From: Spirochaetales bacterium
GTDB lineage: Bacteria; Spirochaetota; Spirochaetia; DTKZ01
Direction: 5' to 3'
DNA length: 6,856 bases
Assembly (NCBI GenBank): GCA_031266855.1
Contig: JAISAF010000071.1
Location: 1-6,856 of the forward strand
The first letter of the stretch is position 1. Every line of letters starts with the position of its first letter. The translations under genes were made by a program, and so were the position numbers. The notes beneath the pieces were generated by a model. It searched no databases and was not told where the DNA came from. It saw only the letters and a list, made by a program, of their open reading frames with translations. Positions 5,771-6,856 of this stretch are shown here, piece by piece.

Positions 5771-5853
5771 GATTTTACCAGCAACACGGGCGAGAGGCTC
5801 AAAAAAGTCTATGTCGTGTACAAAGGTCGAAGAGCCGATAAGCGACCGTCTTC

Positions 5854-5976
5854 GGGCGCATTTTTTTTGGCGGGCAATGCCCGTCAAAAAAAACCGGGCT
5901 TTCCGCTCCAAGTCCTCGGATTTGCTCATGCAAATCCTGTGGACTTTCCGCTGCAATCCCTTGCGCCGCCCAGCGG
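5854..5976 (-). repeat. Structured dispersed repeat, copy 4
   Basis: Read on the minus strand: CCGCTGGGCG lead, TTGCAGCGGAAAGTCC, stem I (GGATTTGC and GCAAATCC, plus coordinates 5918-5925 and 5930-5937, loop ATGA), GAGGAC, TTGGAGCGGAAAGCCC, and stem III with 15-bp arms (5861-5875 and 5879-5893): eight T/A pairs plus a GC-rich core containing one G-U pair. It lies downstream of oadBG, pointing back at it. With copy 3 it brackets oadBG as an inverted pair. Confidence 0.85.
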
Positions 5977-6064
5977 CTAAACTTGACCCGCAATTTTAAA
6001 AGAGATGATTATACTGTACCGCAAAGAAAAATTTACCGCTAAGTCGAAAAAGTAGAAAAGGGAG

Positions 6065-6103
6065 TTATGCGCCATAATTTTTCAAAAAAAATGCGGCGCA
6101 TAA
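6065..6103. repeat. Inverted repeat upstream of the AT-rich gene
   Basis: TTATGCGCC (6065-6073) pairs with GGCGCATAA (6095-6103), and the interior T- and A-rich stretches can extend the stem. It ends 6 nt before the -35 of the next promoter. It could end a transcript coming from either side or be a regulatory site. No T-run sits directly after the stem on the plus strand. Confidence 0.5.
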
Positions 6104-6109
6104 AAAAGA

Positions 6110-6138
6110 TTGACATAATGAAAATCATAATGTATACC
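6110..6138 (+). promoter_or_regulatory. Promoter of the cyclase-homology gene, with CATAATG direct repeat
   Basis: TTGACA (6110-6115), 17-bp spacer, -10 TATACC (6133-6138). CATAATG occurs twice, at 6114-6120 and 6126-6132, 12 bp apart between the two boxes. This could be a binding site for a regulator, though the region is AT-rich and chance is possible. Confidence 0.65.
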
Positions 6139-6156
6139 ATCTAACCGGGGTATTTT

Positions 6157-6651
6157 ATGATAATAAAAGAAATTATGCAGAAAATGTATATAAAAAAGAT
6201 GTTTTCAAAATATCTGGATAAAAAAACAATAGAAAAAATATTAAATAACGATATAAAATTGGAAGAACCGGAGGAAAAGGAATGTGGATATATTTTTATC
6301 GATATAAAACAAAATAGTTATTTTAATGAGACATTAAATAAAGTTTTATATTATTCAAAGAATAAAAAATTTATAGATTTTATTTACGGTTCTATCATTA
6401 TCTTCATTATATGTAAATCGAAGCGGAATAAGGATATTGATATAGATGAATCTCTAAATGATTTTATTGAAAAATTTCCTAAAGATGGTATGCAGGATAT
6501 TAGAGGAATATATGGTATTGATAAAGCAAAAATAGGAAATTTTGGTATAACTGGCAGATACAGTTATATGGTATTAGTAAACAACTATTTCGGGAAAATA
6601 GTTGAACTAAATGAAATAAATTATGGTGAAATAATTGAAAATAAAATATGA
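6157..6651 (+). CDS. Degenerate class III nucleotidyl cyclase homology domain protein
   Basis: A 164-residue, probably soluble protein. Its layout follows the adenylate/guanylate cyclase domain: FSKYLDKKTIEKIL (16-29) resembles the F..Y....v...L lead-in, GYIFIDI (44-50) the strand with the first metal Asp (D49), KFIDFIYGSIIIFI (71-84) the K.iGD.....F hairpin, and GIYGIDKAKIGNFG then RYSYMVLVNNYFGKIVELN (117-152) the GI..G....GN.G...R.dY.viG..vN.AarL segment. In the second hairpin the usual metal-binding Asp of GD is Ser (S79), and the purine-contacting region is not conserved, so it is probably inactive as a cyclase and may act by binding. The gene is about 20-25% G+C in sampled lines, far below its neighbours, suggesting recent transfer. 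The ribosome binding site is poor (GGGG 7-8 nt before ATG). The assignment is by motif reading only. Confidence 0.65.
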   Translation: MIIKEIMQKMYIKKMFSKYLDKKTIEKILNNDIKLEEPEEKECGYIFIDIKQNSYFNETLNKVLYYSKNKKFIDFIYGSIIIFIICKSKRNKDIDIDESLNDFIEKFPKDGMQDIRGIYGIDKAKIGNFGITGRYSYMVLVNNYFGKIVELNEINYGEIIENKI

Positions 6652-6658
6652 ATAGAGG

Positions 6659-6776
6659 TGTTCGGAAACCCCACAGCTTAGGGAACCGTTTCAATATAAA
6701 AACAGCCGAATTTGCCGCCATTTTGCGGCAAATTCGCCAGACTTGTGAGAGAACCGGAAGGTTATCGAACAAGTCT
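6659..6776. repeat. MITE-like palindromic segment
   Basis: TGTTCGGAAACC (6659-6670) and GGTTATCGAACA (6760-6771) are imperfect inverted ends (10 of 12 positions pair). Inside is a hairpin with 12-bp arms (CGAATTTGCCGC 6707-6718, GCGGCAAATTCG 6725-6736). A second hairpin, AGACTTGT/ACAAGTCT (6739-6746 and 6769-6776), contains an inner AACC-GGAA-GGTT stem. It lies between the cyclase-like gene and the next promoter and may serve as the 3' end of the former. No target duplication was recognised. Confidence 0.5.
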
Positions 6777-6788
6777 AATAAAAATATA

Positions 6789-6817
6789 TTGACAAGTTGT
6801 CAAAAAGATGGTATATT
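6789..6817 (+). promoter_or_regulatory. Promoter of the 3' antitoxin gene with palindrome over the -35
   Basis: TTGACA (6789-6794), 17-bp spacer, -10 TATATT (6812-6817). The predicted start falls at about 6824-6825, on the ATG of the next gene. TTGACAA-G-TTGTCAA (6789-6803) is a perfect 7-bp dyad that covers the -35, a natural place for an autoregulatory operator of a toxin-antitoxin operon (inference). Confidence 0.7.
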
Positions 6818-6824
6818 AGTCATT

Positions 6825-6856
6825 ATGAAAGCAATGCCTGTCGGAGAAGTTAAGAC
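6825..6856 (+). CDS. Partial Phd/YefM-type antitoxin (N-terminus only)
   Basis: Only ten whole residues, MKAMPVGEVK, are inside the window. They match the usual opening of Phd/YefM (prevent-host-death) antitoxins, where M..MPVGE.K leads into the DNA-binding N-terminal domain. Such proteins neutralise a ribonuclease or Doc-type toxin encoded next to them and repress their own operon; the toxin gene would lie beyond the end. No ribosome binding site precedes the ATG, and the promoter predicts transcription beginning at or one base before it, so the mRNA may be leaderless. The frame is also open upstream to an ATG at 6648 overlapping the previous stop, but that stretch is palindromic repeat sequence. 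The call rests on few residues. Confidence 0.5.
   Translation, partial: MKAMPVGEVK

Noticed and set aside
205..5976. CRISPR array
   Set aside because: The repeats are far apart, in both orientations, and carry no regular unique spacers.
5711..5999. ORFs on both strands across repeat copy 4
   Set aside because: Their shared part is the repeat-encoded peptide seen at all four copies. No start signal or independent protein similarity is seen.
5983..6015. Promoter from TTGACC (5983) and TATACT (6010)
   Set aside because: The spacer would be 21 bp, and a far better promoter for the next gene lies at 6110-6138.
103..6074. 12-nt inverted match TGGCGCATAACT (103-114) with AGTTATGCGCCA (6063-6074)
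   Set aside because: A few 12-mer matches are expected by chance in a window of this size, and the flanks do not match.
6500..6772. Minus-strand ORF opposite the cyclase-like gene
   Set aside because: It is antisense to a well-supported AT-rich gene and to the palindromic element, and has no start signal.
6648..6824. Open frame from an ATGA overlap, in frame with the antitoxin
   Set aside because: It runs through the MITE-like hairpins and the promoter. The antitoxin N-terminus MKAMPVGEVK matches its family without any extension.

Overview
The window looks like a chromosomal, accessory-flavoured stretch from an anaerobic bacterium with mid-range G+C. A sodium-pumping decarboxylase (OadB/OadG type), a cyclase-homology-domain protein and dense hairpin repeats fit a gut Treponema-like spirochaete. 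That host guess is weak inference, because no marker gene is present.

Layout. 1-369: no gene; a short palindrome and repeat copy 1. 370-3493 (minus strand): a metal-resistance unit read right to left, with a CadC/SmtB-type ArsR repressor (3128-3493), a doubtful small ORF overlapping its end, a hairpin-packed spacer holding repeat copy 2, and a Zn/Cd/Pb P1B-2 ATPase whose real start is 2568. 3494-4305: no convincing gene; it holds the arsR promoter and operator, a perfect 20-bp inverted repeat over the -35, a broken reading frame, repeat copy 3 and the oadB promoter. 4306-5652 (plus strand): oadB and a 50-aa oadG gene. 5653-6156: hairpins, repeat copy 4 and a clear sigma70-type promoter. 6157-6651: a very AT-rich gene for a degenerate class III cyclase homology domain protein. 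6652-6856: a small palindromic, MITE-like segment, then a promoter and the first codons of a probable Phd/YefM antitoxin running off the end.

How the parts work together. The repressor should release its promoter when Cd/Pb/Zn binds, giving expression of the efflux ATPase if transcription reads through the hairpin spacer. OadB and OadG are the membrane part of a biotin-dependent Na+ pump whose carboxyltransferase/biotin subunit is not here. The cyclase-like and antitoxin genes appear to be separate recent arrivals.

The most interesting signal is a roughly 90-130 bp structured repeat present four times. Its two hairpins keep their pairing while their sequences change (compensatory changes), and the copies sit as two inverted pairs, one bracketing cadA and one bracketing oadB-oadG.
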